DNA of 64,000 bases from the NCBI GenBank assembly GCA_037974665.1, contig CM075767.1, positions 27,491,498 through 27,555,497 on the forward strand, read 5' to 3'. The notes below the pieces were generated by a model, which did not search any database, had not been told where the DNA came from, and worked only from the letters and a program-made list of their open reading frames with translations. Position 1 is the first letter of the stretch, and each line of letters opens with the position of its first letter. This stretch comes from Ehretia macrophylla. Lineage: Eukaryota; Streptophyta; Magnoliopsida; Boraginales; Ehretiaceae. Below are positions 1 through 10,808 of this stretch, piece after piece. The position numbers and the translations under genes were made by a program.

Positions 1-440
1 AACTCATTCAGTGTGATCTCAATTCTATGCACGTGAAAGTCCAAGATCAAAGGAGAGTATGATGGTGGAAGACACTACAAGATCAAGTCTACCTGAAGTC
101 GGGGATCCATGACGAAACCAAATGCCTCTAATTGAGTTACCAAGTAAATCATTCTGATGCAGTGCTAGCTCACGTCATCCCCTTCCTCAAGTCTCATACT
201 AAAAAGCTCATGGGTCAACTGGAATCTCATAAACTGACTGCGCTCACCAAAGGATTCCTCCAAATAATGAATGATATCTACGGAAAGAGGCAACCTCTCA
301 TAGAATTTACGCAGATCATCGCTCATTGATGAAAGAATGTATCCCCTAGCACGCATGTCATCCTGGACCCACTTATAGTAGGTGACCTTGTCGCTCTCGG
401 AAGCAGTCTCATTAACAAGAGCAAATGTCAGGACATCGAA
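1..440 (-). pseudogene. Ty1/copia gag fragment (UBN2-type), runs off the left edge
   Basis: Minus-strand translation from about 440 gives a recognisable copia Gag. A segment with KVTYYKWVQDDM leads into YILSSMSDDLRKFYE and then LEESFGERSQ, the conserved core of UBN2-type Gag proteins. This family packages retrotransposon RNA into virus-like particles. The next part, near 1-120, reads as DPRLQVDLILQCLPPSYSPL and FHVHRIEITLNEL only after a change of frame near 122-165, so the copy is broken. The rest of gag and all of pol lie left of the window. The long non-coding stretch to its right, ending in a minus-strand PBS at 10102-10114, fits as this element's 5' leader, interrupted by N1. The family assignment is recognised from motifs; the link to the PBS is inferred. 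Confidence 0.75.
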
Positions 441-912
441 ATATACTCAATTCTCTCAAATCGGAGAACTACCCTTAAACTTTTGTACCATTTTTCAAAG
501 TTTGGTCCAACTAAATAATCATGATTAAGGATGGACAAAATATGATTTATGAACGAAGCCATTAAACTGCAGAAAAAGTAAATATAACATAAAGTAAGAT
601 TGTAGGCTAATAAGAATATATGTAAAACTATTAAATTGCAAGATATAATAGCTACTCCCACTATTTGTTTTAAATCTCATACTCCCTAAATGAGAAAACA
701 TGAATCTATGAAAAGACTCTAAGTGGGATGACCAAGTTCCTATGATCAAACACATTTCTCAAACCTTTGTGGCTATGTTGAAACATGAATACCAAAGGTC
801 AACAACTCCTTGTTGTCTATTTCTTTAAATAGGGTATGGTATACTTTAGTCCCTAAATCACTTAATCTCAAACCTTTGTGGTTATATTTGATTAGGTGAT
901 CTAGTTAGATTG
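441..912 (-). other. Copia 5' leader, part next to gag (non-coding)
   Basis: AT-rich, no usable frame. It lies between the copia gag and the N1 insertion and continues at 8275 after N1 is removed. It contains two copies of a ~22-nt motif (CTCAAACCTTTGTGG, 758-780 and 867-890); a third lies beyond N1 at 8321-8344. The last five bases (908-912, GATTG) are the left TSD of N1. Confidence 0.5.
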
Positions 913-3869
913 TGTGACACCCCGAACCCAGTACTTCATTAATTGCATTCATTAAATGGTTAACTTATATGTAATTTAGCTAATTACTTTATTTTTTTAT
1001 ATTTCCATAAATTTAAATATTTCTTTTCATGCATTTTATATTTTTATAAAATACTACATATTTTTAGGGGACTATAGCCCCTAACCGTGCGAGCATTGCA
1101 TATCGGGATCAACGGGAAAAAATTCGCGAAATGTCTGATGAATAGTACCAGCGGGATTTTTCCAGATTTTTCAGATTTTTGGCCTTTTATTTTGCTGAAA
1201 TTTAATCACCCAAATGTCCATTTACCCTTACTAAAATACCCTATTTGCTTGCCCTACCCTTTGACCATCTAATGAGAATATTAAAAGCCAAGAAACAAAA
1301 AAAAAGGGGTCAAAAAAATGGCCAAAAAAGAGTTACGGGAATAGTAACTTCTCAAAAAAAAAAATTACTCCTTGCTTCATTCTTGCTTCCATTGCTTCCC
1401 AAATTGGTTGTGCTTCATCCTTAGGACCTTAAGACCATTCTTTGATATTCAAAAGAGGTGAGGGTGCATTCTATTTTTGTATTAAATTCAATTAAAATTT
1501 GTATTATTATTTTTGTGATCTAATATTGTAGTGGTTTAATCTTTGTTCCGTTGATTCTTATATACTCTAATGACTTCATAGAATATGTTTGATGGTTTAA
1601 AATGCTTGTTGAATGCTTGAAAATGAAAATGGCACATGGGGAAGATGATGAATAGTACTAAACTAGGGTTTTCGAAAAAAGTTACAATTTATTCGATTCG
1701 AGGCTTCTAGTAGTTGCTAATTAGGTCCATAAGCGTGGGAAAAATGTTAATTGCACTTGTTATGTTCAAAATTTGAGAAATTTGATCAAAATAGGCTACT
1801 TTAATAAGGGGTTTCGGGTTTAACTTGAATCCGGGCACGTTTCGAGATTATGACTAGTCTTTATTAAGTATTGAAACCTTAGAAGTGCTTTCGTTTCGCT
1901 TGTTTGGGTTCCGAAATTGGTACTTGTAGTGTAAACCCACAAAGAGGCATTTTTGGTGTTTTCGTGTACTTGTGCTCTAGGTTATGATTTGGAGGTTCTA
2001 AATGAGGTATTTAGGTATCCTTAGATTGGTAGGATGGTTAGCTAACTTAACTTGATCATTGAATTCTGATAGGAAGCTAAATAGCCTAGTTGAACAAAGG
2101 GGAAATGAATGAATTAATTGTTTTAGTACTTGTATTGCTTTGTAGTTGCTCATAGTGTGTCTAAATGCTATTCTAAGGTATGTGTGAGCTTTTGGTTAAG
2201 TTTTGTGAAAAGTATAATATTGACCTCTTTGTGTTCGCAAAGTTAATCTCATGATAATTGCTTTATAATTGAGTAATTAAATGTTTATATGCCTTTGTGT
2301 AGTGTACGTATTATAGTAGTGAAGTCTCGTGAATTAAGTTGCTTGGCTTACATGGATTTGGTTGAGTATGAATTTAGAATGGACTAAAGGAATTAGTAAT
2401 GAACCATGGTAATAATTGTTGTTAGTTGATTCTTGATTGATTGGATAAATGTTTAAATGTACTTATGTAACAAGTTCATCTATTCGGAGAAGTTGTGAGT
2501 TAAGTTATATCGATACTAGTTAAAGATTGAGTAACATGTTTATATTGCTTATTAATTGCATTATATGTGTAAAGATACGCTTATATAACTTATTGGTTAG
2601 ATGTTATATAGTGTTTCTACTTATATGAATGGCTATGTATATGTTATTTATTATGCTATTGTCTTTGTCTAATACTTAGAAATTAAAGAATGTTGCATAT
2701 AGTTGATTATATTAGGTAGTGATAATTAAAGGGAATTAATGCTTTTGGCGAATATTGAGGGAATCTTGGCTTAATTCGCGCAGGTTTGGCTTCCTAAAAG
2801 GTGAGGGACCTGCATCCTTACGTGCATTATAGCTTATTTTCTTGCTAAAAGAGTATATTGTTTAGTATAATTGCGTAATTGATATATGCTTATTGTTGCT
2901 AAATTGTAACTTGGTGCGAGGACAACCTACTTTTTGTCCTTAAATGTGTTTACTGATTATATTGTCATTGTTATCATTCTTGCATTGCATCGTGGTTGCG
3001 CAACCTCATTGTCGTGGCGGATGCGATGGCCTCGCTGGGCGGAATCGGGCTTGCCAGTGTTGGTTGCCTTTGCTCCGTCTGCTATTCCCTCACTCGCCTG
3101 GTCCGGAGATTGCCAGGGGGTGTTAGGTCGTAGGATCGGGTACATCCGGAGTACCCATTGGTGTAAGGGATGCTGGCATATCGAGATTGAGATCGTGGTT
3201 CGTGGATCGGGGATCGAAGGTTTGGAGTGATAAGGGTTATCAATTGTATCCTTTTAAAATGTGGTATTAGAATTGTTATTTACTGTTTATCTATTGTATT
3301 AATTGTGTTAAGTTGCTGCATTGCACGTCCCCGGTAGACCTTATCCCTCACTGAGCAATTGTGATTGCTCATACCTCGCTAAACATGTTTCAGGTGGTGC
3401 AGTTGGAGGAGTTGCGTTGGTTGCTGTGTACTATTACTTGAGATTGGAGTGATTGCTTGCTAAACTGTAGAAGACCTTGCTTGTCTACTTTATGTTCTAT
3501 TTTGGAGCCTAAGGGCTTATGTAAATATATTTGAGTGGTTGTAATTTGAAAGCTAAGTGGATGTAGTAAGTGTTATGGAATTGTGGCATGTAATAACTTA
3601 TGCTTCTGCTTCTAGCTACGTTGCATGCTTGTATGTGTTTATATTGTCTTGTGTTGCTTAAGGCTCGGATGGCCTTGAAGTTGGGATTTCAATTAGAAAT
3701 GTTGTTCCTTTGCTTCGTGTTTTATTTGAATGCTTACAGGTTTCCAGAATGTCCACGGTACAGGGAAAACTCTGTCCGTTTTTCATAAAATATGTTCCTG
3801 GGTTGGGATGCAGTTGAGAATAGCATGGTTACTAGAGCCTCCGGTCTCGTGAGGGATCGGGGCGTTACA
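913..3869 (+). repeat. N1 5' LTR
   Basis: 2957 bp, TG..CA. From left to right it holds an AT-rich start, a CT-rich stretch near 1365-1440, a splice-donor-like AG|GTGAGG (intron would start at 1458), and a long AT-rich middle. Next comes a GC-rich island at about 2990-3160 opening with the palindrome GGTTGCGCAACC (2994-3005). A perfect 8-bp hairpin (3352-3371) and TTTCAG|G ending at 3393 follow. The short ORFs inside lack convincing starts and family matches. Confidence 0.92.
3352..3371 (+). promoter_or_regulatory. LTR hairpin of N1 (second copy 7757-7776)
   Basis: TGAGCAAT-TGTG-ATTGCTCA forms a perfect 8-bp stem with a 4-nt loop. It sits just after CCTCAC and 22 nt before a TTTCAG|G. A hairpin of different sequence occupies the same place in the other LTR families in this window. 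Its function is unknown. Confidence 0.6.
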
Positions 3870-3871
3870 GG

Positions 3872-3887
3872 TGGTATCAGAGCTTAG
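3872..3887 (+). promoter_or_regulatory. N1 primer binding site (initiator-Met tRNA type)
   Basis: TGGTATCAGAGC lies two bases after the end of the 5' LTR. It complements the 3' end of plant initiator methionine tRNA and primes minus-strand DNA synthesis. Confidence 0.92.
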
Positions 3888-3908
3888 ATGCTCTCAACCG
3901 GGATAGGG

Positions 3909-3930
3909 TCCTCGGACTGCTGGGTAGTGA
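3909..3930 (+). promoter_or_regulatory. N1 conserved leader motif (possible packaging signal)
   Basis: CCTCGGACTGCTGGGTAGTGA lies ~22 nt past the PBS. Counterparts lie at a similar distance in N2, A, B and C (consensus roughly TCTCGG-n2-TG-TGGGTA-R-n-G). Because N1 codes for nothing, a cis-acting role in packaging or dimerisation is inferred, not shown. Confidence 0.5.
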
Positions 3931-5280
3931 ACCTCGAGTGCATGCTTGTGAAATGTATCTTGATTAGGTGTGTGCTTCGTGTGCCTTGAGAATGTGAGTG
4001 TCTTTGGTGCAATCTTGTATCCTGAACTTAATATGTGATCTATGTGATAGTTATGTGTACTGTGTGTTAAATACTTGTCAAGTGTAGTGATATAGCTAAT
4101 CATGAATCGAATTGATCTTATGAATTGCTACTTGCTCGAAATATTGATTGTAACGTGTATACTTGAGTATCTCGGCATAGTTGTGTTGTGAATTGTATTC
4201 ATTGCATGTGACTCATATTTGAACTATCTTGTTGATTAACTTTGTGTTATAAAACTTCTGGTTATATAATAGCTTGTGTGATATATGTCATAATCTCCTG
4301 ATATATGAACATTACATCAATTACATTAGGTGATATCTTGGCATTCATGCATTGTCCCCTTAAATCGGTAAGTAAGCATTCTCCCCTGAAAGAGATGGCC
4401 ATTGATGCTGACTGGTGAGAGAATAATGGTTCAAGCGGCTATTGGGATCAGTGAAGGGATTTGATGCCCCGATGTTAAATTTGAACTCTCTTGGCACTTC
4501 TTAAACGGTACTTCTTGGCTGGAACTCCTATTTGGGAATCTCGGATAGATCTTCTAGTTGGCGTCATATATGGAGGTCTTATTTGATACTCTTATTCAAA
4601 ATAATTCATGTTTATGAGTATTGGTCAGTATTCTTTGCGCACACTCCCACTTGGATTTCTTGTTCGGGATTTTACCTATGGTACCACCTTGATATTTTTA
4701 TTGGGTATTTTCTTCAGTATTTTTGTCTGGTATTCTTGCCTAGAGATTATTTGGTATTTCCTCTGGACTACTGGTATAACGAGCATATTGGGGATTCTTA
4801 TATGGTGATTCATAATTAGAGAGATTCTTATTCTAACTTCTGGATTCGTATACTTATTTGGAGCCTTTATTTGGCATCCTTAATCAGATTTATTGGTGGT
4901 ATTTTCTCGGAGTCCCAAGCCGGACATCTAATTAGGCCTTTATTTGGCAATCTTGAGCCTTTATTTGACAGTTAGAGTTGGGATTCACCGGACTTCCTTC
5001 TTGGGAATTTCTTGATATTATAAGGGCATTTTGGATATTAGCTGCATACTCTTCTTAATGGGATTTCTTTTGGTGCTCTCTCAGCATTAGTGAATGGCCT
5101 CCTCGTGTGACATTCTTACCGGACTCCTATTGGGTATTTTCATAGGAGCCTTTATTTAGCTACCCTACTCGGGTTTCCTTCAGTGACGTTCGCTCTTCTT
5201 AGTTTCCTTCGGCATTACACTTCTTGACTTCAAGTCCAACGAAAACTATTGCAGTTATTGGAAGTCATTTTAGCTCAAGA
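3931..5280 (+). other. N1 internal region, non-coding, degenerate short repeats
   Basis: No retroelement protein domain in any frame. From about 4380 the sequence repeats loose variants of TTTATTTGGCATCCTT and GGTATTYTT at irregular intervals of 20-40 nt. The internal region of N2 is built the same way on the opposite strand. The longest reading frames (95 aa at 4532, 66 aa at 4608) look like by-products of this T-rich repeat. I see no known gene. Confidence 0.6.
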
Positions 5281-5316
5281 AATTGCGAGGATGCAATTTT
5301 TCTAAGGAGGGGAGGA
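5281..5316 (+). promoter_or_regulatory. N1 pre-PPT hairpin and polypurine tract
   Basis: AATTGCG-AGGA-TGCAATT (5281-5298) forms a stem with one G-U pair at the loop. The purine tract AAGGAGGGGAGGA (5304-5316) follows and ends exactly at the 3' LTR. Polypurine tracts prime plus-strand synthesis. The hairpin occurs in the same place in all six elements that have a PPT here. Confidence 0.8.
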
Positions 5317-8274
5317 TGTGACACCCCGAACCCAGTACTTCATTAATTGCATTCATTAAATGGTTAACTTAGATGTAATTTAGCTAATTACTTTATTTTT
5401 TTTATATTTCCATAAATTCAAATATTTCTTTTCATGCATTTTATATTTTTATAAAATACTGCATATTTTTAGGGGACTATAGCCCCTGACCGTGCGTGCA
5501 TTGCATATCGGGATCAACGGGAAAAAATTCGTGAAATGTATGATGAATAGTATCAACGGGATTTTTCCAGATTTTTCAGATTTTTTGCATTTTATTTTGC
5601 TGAAATTTAATCACCCAAATGTCCCATTTACCCTTACTAAAATACCCTATTTGCTTGACCTACCCTTTGACCATCTCATGAGAATATTAAAAGCCAAGAA
5701 ACAAAAAAAAGGGGTCAAAAAAATAGCCAAAAAAGAGTTACGGGAATAGTAACTTCTCAAAAAAAAAATTACTCCTTGCTTCATTCTTGCTTTCATTGCT
5801 TCCCAAATTGGTTGTGCTTCATCCTTAGGACCTTAAGACCATTCTTTGATCTTCAAAAGAGGTGAGGGTGCATTCTATTTTTGTATTAAATTCAATTAAA
5901 GTTTGTATTATTATTTTTGTGATCTAATATTGTAGTGGTTTAATTTTTGTTCCGTTGATTCTTATATACTCTAATGACTTCATAGAATATGTTTGATGGT
6001 TTAAAATGCTTGTTGAATGCTTGAAAATGAAATGACACTTGGGGAAGATGATGAATAGTGCTAAACTAGGATTTTCGAAAAAAGTTACAATTTAATTCGA
6101 TTCGAGGCTTCTAGTAGTTGCTAATTAGGTCTACAAGCGTGGGAAAAATGTTAATTGCACTTGCTATGTTCAAAATTTGAGAAATTTGATCAAAATAGGC
6201 TACTTTAATAAGGGGTTTCGGGTTTAACTTGAATCCGGGCACGTTTCAAGGTTATGGCTAGTCTTTATTAAGTATTGAAACCTTAGAAGTGCTTTCGTTT
6301 CGCTTGTTTGGGTTCCGAAATTGGTACTTGTAGTGTAAACCCACAAAGAGGCATTTTTGGTGTTTTCGTGTACTTGTGCTCTAGGTTATGATTTGGAGGT
6401 TCTAAATGAGGTATTTAGGTATCCTTAGATTGGTAGGATGGTTAGCTAGCTTAACTTGATCATTGAATTCCGATAGGAAGCTAAATAGCCTAGTTGAACA
6501 AAGGGGAAATGAATGAATTAATTGCTTTAGTACTTGTATTGCTTTGTAGTTGCTCCTAGCGTGTCTAAATGCTATTCTAAGGTATGTGTGAGCTTTTGGT
6601 TAAGTTTTGTGAAAAGTATAATATTGACCCCTTTGTGTTCGCATAGTTAATCTCATGATAATTGCTTTATAATTGAGTAATTAAATGTTTATATGCCTTT
6701 GTGTAGTGTACGTATTATAGTAGTGAAGTCTTGTGAATTAAGTTGCTTAGTTGACATGGATTTGGTTGAGTATGAATTTAGAATGGACTAAAGGAATTAG
6801 TAATGAACCATGGTAATAATTGTTGTTAGTTGATTCTTGATTGATTGGATAAATGTTTAAATATACTAATGTAACAAGTTCATCTATTCGGAGAAGTTGT
6901 GAGTTAAGTTATATCGATACTAGTTAAAGATTGAGTAAACATGTTTATATTGCTTATTAATTGCATTATATGTGTAAAGATACGCTTATATAACTTATTG
7001 GTTAGATGTTATATAGTGTTTCTACTTATATGAATGGCTATGTATATGTTATTTATTATGCTACTGTCTTTGTCTAATACTTAGAAATTAACGAATGTTG
7101 CATATAGTTGATTATATTAGGTAGTGATAATTAAAGGGAATTGATGCTTTTGGAGAATATTGAGGGAATCTTGGCTTAATTCGCGCAGGTTTGGCTTCCT
7201 AAAAGGTGAAGGACCTGCATCCTTAGGTGTATTATAGTTTATTTTCTTGCTAAAAGAGTATATTGTTTAGTATAATTGCGTAATTGATACATGCTTATTG
7301 TTGCTAAATTGTAACTTGGTGCGAGGACAACCTACTTTTTGTCCTTAAATGTGTTTATTGATTATATTGTCATTGTTATCATTCTTGCATTGCATCGTGG
7401 TTGCGCAACCTCATTGTCGCGGCGGATGCGATGGCCTCGCTGGGCGGCATCGGGCTTGCCATTGTTGGTTGCCTTAGCTCCGTCTGCTATTCCCTCACTC
7501 GCCTGGTCCGGAGATTGCTAGGGGGTGTTGGGTAGTAGGATCGGATACATCCGGAGTACCCATTGGTGTAAGGGATGCCGGCATATCGAGATTGAGATCG
7601 TGGTTCGTGGATCGGGGATCGAAGATTTGGAGTGATAAGGGTTATCAATTGTATCCTTTTAAAATGTGGTATTAGAATTGTTATTTACTGTTTATCTATT
7701 GTATTAATTGTGTTAAGTTGCTGCATTGCACATCCCCGGTAGACCTTATCCCTCACTGAGCAATTGTGATTGCTCATACCTCGCTAAACATGTTTCAGGT
7801 GGTGCAGTTGGAGGAGTTGCCTTGGTTGCTGTGTACTATTACTTGAGATTGGAGTGATTGCTTGCTAAACTATAGAAGACCTTGCTTGTCTACTTTATGT
7901 TCTGTTTTGGAGCCTAAGGGCTTATGTATATATATTTGAGTGGTTGTAATTTGAAAGCTAAGTGGATGTAGTAAGTGTTATGGAATTGTGGCATGTAATA
8001 ACTTATGCTTCTGCTTCTAGCTACGTTGCATGCTTGTATGTGTTTATATTGTCTTGTGTTGCTTAAGGCTCGGATGGCCTTGAAGTTGGGATTTCAATTA
8101 GAAATGTTGTTCCTTTGCTTTGTGTTTTATTTGAATGCTTACAGGTTTCCAGAATGTCCACGGTACAGGGAAAACTCTGTCCGTTTTTCATAAAATATGT
8201 TCCTGGGTTGGGATGCAGTTGAGAATAGCATGGTTACTAGAGCCTCCGGTCTCGTGAGGGATCGGGGCGTTACA
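5317..8274 (+). repeat. N1 3' LTR
   Basis: 2958 bp, same order of parts as the 5' copy: donor-like site with intron start at 5862, palindrome at 7399-7410, hairpin at 7757-7776, acceptor-like site ending at 7798. It is followed by TSD GATTG (8275-8279). Small ORFs shared with the 5' LTR, such as the identical 62-aa frames at 3600 and 8005, are shared because the LTRs are duplicates. Confidence 0.92.
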
Positions 8275-10101
8275 GATTGTACCCGCTATCACTTAGTTAT
8301 CCCTCAAATTGAATCAATAGCCTCAAGCCTTTGTGGCTATGTTGACCGTTAGATTTTGGCAGACAATCACATCACTATGTTTCATTCTAGCGATTTTATT
8401 AAACTTACTTTGAAACATATCCTCTATCTTTGGGTAAGAAGGATCGTATTCATTTGGGTCTTATTAAATATCCTAGGATGGCAGAGGACTACGATAAAAC
8501 TCCTTTTACCATTTTTTAATAATCTAATATTCATTTGCATGTAGGGAGTTAATATAATCTTATCAAATCATTAAGCATTCAACATACTATAAGCTAACAA
8601 TCTCAATTATAGCAATTTAAATAGTATGAATGCAAAGATATATGAATAGTGGATCATGGGCTTGACTTTTAGGCTAAAAGAAATAAAACTATTCTATGTA
8701 AAAGATCTTCAACACTTTGAAATCTTCATTGGGCCTCCAAATCCTTAGAAAAGTCCATTGGGCCTCCAACTCCTTGGAAAAGCCCATTGGGCCTTTGTCA
8801 AGTTATCTCTTGAAGAATTACATAAAAGTCCTCACTACATAATTCTCTCAAATCACAAGAAATAAATTGAGACTTACGTCTCATATTACAACCCAATAAC
8901 TTTTGACCCTAAAGCCCAAGTCCATGATCATATTCACCACTCTCAAAATAATAAATATGCATGATTATTCATATCAAAATATAATAATCAACATATTAAT
9001 TTCTTGCATTCAAGTTTAATCTACTCATCAATTATGAAAGAATAAACTAAATCAATGCCCTTTTGCATAATTATAAAACTCCTTTTATATATGAAAGTCA
9101 TAATGGCCCATTAATTCATAACTCCTTATAATTAATTATATTCACATATAAGTCCAAAACTTTAAAGAAAAACACAAGTCCATGGCCCGTTAACACAAAG
9201 TGGGCCAATAGGTTAAAATTGAGCACGAGTAGATGTACACAAGGCTCAAGCCCAAATCAACATGTCTCTAAAAGCCCACATACATTAACTATAGCCCAAT
9301 AGTCCTTTGAAAGTATTATATCATTAGATGATCAACTTTCAATTTTCTCAAATTTAGAAATATCTCAATACTACTTATTAGATAATTTCTAATTTCAAGA
9401 TTAAAACATATAGGCCAACTATGTGACATATATTTTGCCATATTCAAGACACATAGATAAGTTGCAATCTTGACTATTAAACAATTTTAATCATCAAGTA
9501 GTCCTTATATGCATGATCATATAAAATAAGCTAAAACTATCTTTTAAACTTTTATTCCAACACATTCATATAATAGAAATAATCTTTTGAGGACTTCAAG
9601 GCAACTACTATCATCTTGTCATATACAACAAAAGAAAATCAATCTCCTACAACAAAGATAATTCCGGCCAACACCATATAAATGGAAAACTTGTCTTTTC
9701 TAAAACTTTGACTTTATACATGCAAGAGAAAACCCCTTTTTAATATGACTCTTTTAAACATAGACTTTTATCCAAAGTCTATTATTAACATGCAAAGACC
9801 AAATACATCATTGTCTTTTCATTTAAGCTCATATATCAAGAAGGCAAAACATCTCAAGCATCCTAGTGATTTAGGCCATCACTACAAATAGGTGTAGCAT
9901 GCAAGTTCAAGCTAAGACATATACACACAAATATATATTCAAGATCTACATTATCAATCAAAGATCTAAACTAGACATGAACATGCATGTGTGTAGACTA
10001 AAGTCTTAACATGAAAAACTTGCAAATCAACAAGTACATTTTCGGCCAGAGGGTTCAAAAACACATGACCAACATTTGATAACCAATGGACATAACAACA
10101 T
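8275..10101 (-). other. Copia 5' leader, remainder (non-coding)
   Basis: Continues the leader interrupted at 912. It starts with the right N1 TSD and a third copy of the ~22-nt motif (8321-8344). No coding frame with a family match was found. Between about 8655 and 9300 it holds roughly eleven TGGGCY/RGCCCA hexamers. At ~1.83 kb, plus 0.47 kb left of N1, the leader is long for copia. Confidence 0.5.
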
Positions 10102-10114
10102 GGCACTGATACCA
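10102..10114 (-). promoter_or_regulatory. Copia primer binding site
   Basis: The minus strand reads TGGTATCAGTGCC, one mismatch from the usual TGGTATCAGAGCC. It is followed two bases away by the TG edge of the LTR at 10117. This places the 5' LTR of the minus-strand copia element to the right, consistent with gag to the left. Confidence 0.65.
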
Positions 10115-10116
10115 CT

Positions 10117-10334
10117 TGAAAGGGTGCTAGCCAACATAAGATATCATGTCATAACATAATCATAAGTTGGATTCAAGATCGAGAATGTCATGCATGGACA
10201 CCTTGACATAGCCGAAAACTACATAGGCTATCTACAAAAATTTTGCAAGTTTCGTAACAAAGATCAACATGCTAACATGTCATTATACCCATTGATTATC
10301 AACACATATATATATAAACAAAAGGAGGTTCATA
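10117..10334 (-). repeat. Copia 5' LTR, portion nearest the PBS
   Basis: Begins TGAAAGGGTG on the plus strand next to the PBS and is interrupted by the solo LTR after TSD TCATA (10330-10334). The other portion is 22956-23888. Without the insertion the LTR would be about 1.15 kb, running from TGTTGGGGCCC to CACCCTTTCA on the minus strand. Confidence 0.6.
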
Positions 10335-10808
10335 TGTAACACCCCGATCCCTCTCGAGACCGGGAGTTCTATCAATCAATCTAATCACAACCCAATTCTA
10401 AACTCGGGCATAAAATTTTTAGGAAAAGATGGACGGAGTCTCCCCTGTTTCTAGGCAAAATGCAAAACCTGCAATAGCATATAAGTGGACCAGCACCGTG
10501 TCCAACCATACAAACACCTCAAGGCCATTCGAGCCTTGTTTCTCAACAATTAAACACAACAAGTATACATACATTTCCAAGTACCCAGACTATTCTAACT
10601 CTTACTTTTAGACAATACAATCATGCATTGAAGTTAACTATACTAACTGAATACATAAACTAGCTTTTCAAATCACTTCAATAATCTAGTAAAACTTAAA
10701 TTACATTCCTTTTAACATTAAATACATACAACACATGAAACATACATCTTTGCATCTTTGACAACTCAAGCCACATAGCACGCAAGACAACTCTTCAAGC
10801 ATGATCTT

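Larger units (their letters stand above)
913..8274 (+). mobile_element. N1: complete non-autonomous chromovirus-like LTR element (LARD type)
   Basis: Two long direct repeats (913-3869 and 5317-8274) start TGTGACACC and end GGGGCGTTACA. The perfect 5-bp TSD is GATTG (908-912 and 8275-8279). A PBS of the initiator-Met type follows the 5' LTR and a polypurine tract precedes the 3' LTR. Only 1447 bp lie between the LTRs and there is no gag, protease, RT or integrase in any frame, so the element must have been copied in trans. The LTRs are longer than the body, as in large retrotransposon derivatives (LARDs). The LTR ends match the solo LTR and N2. The two LTRs differ by roughly 2% by eye, with more differences in the first 400 bp. 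Confidence 0.93.
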
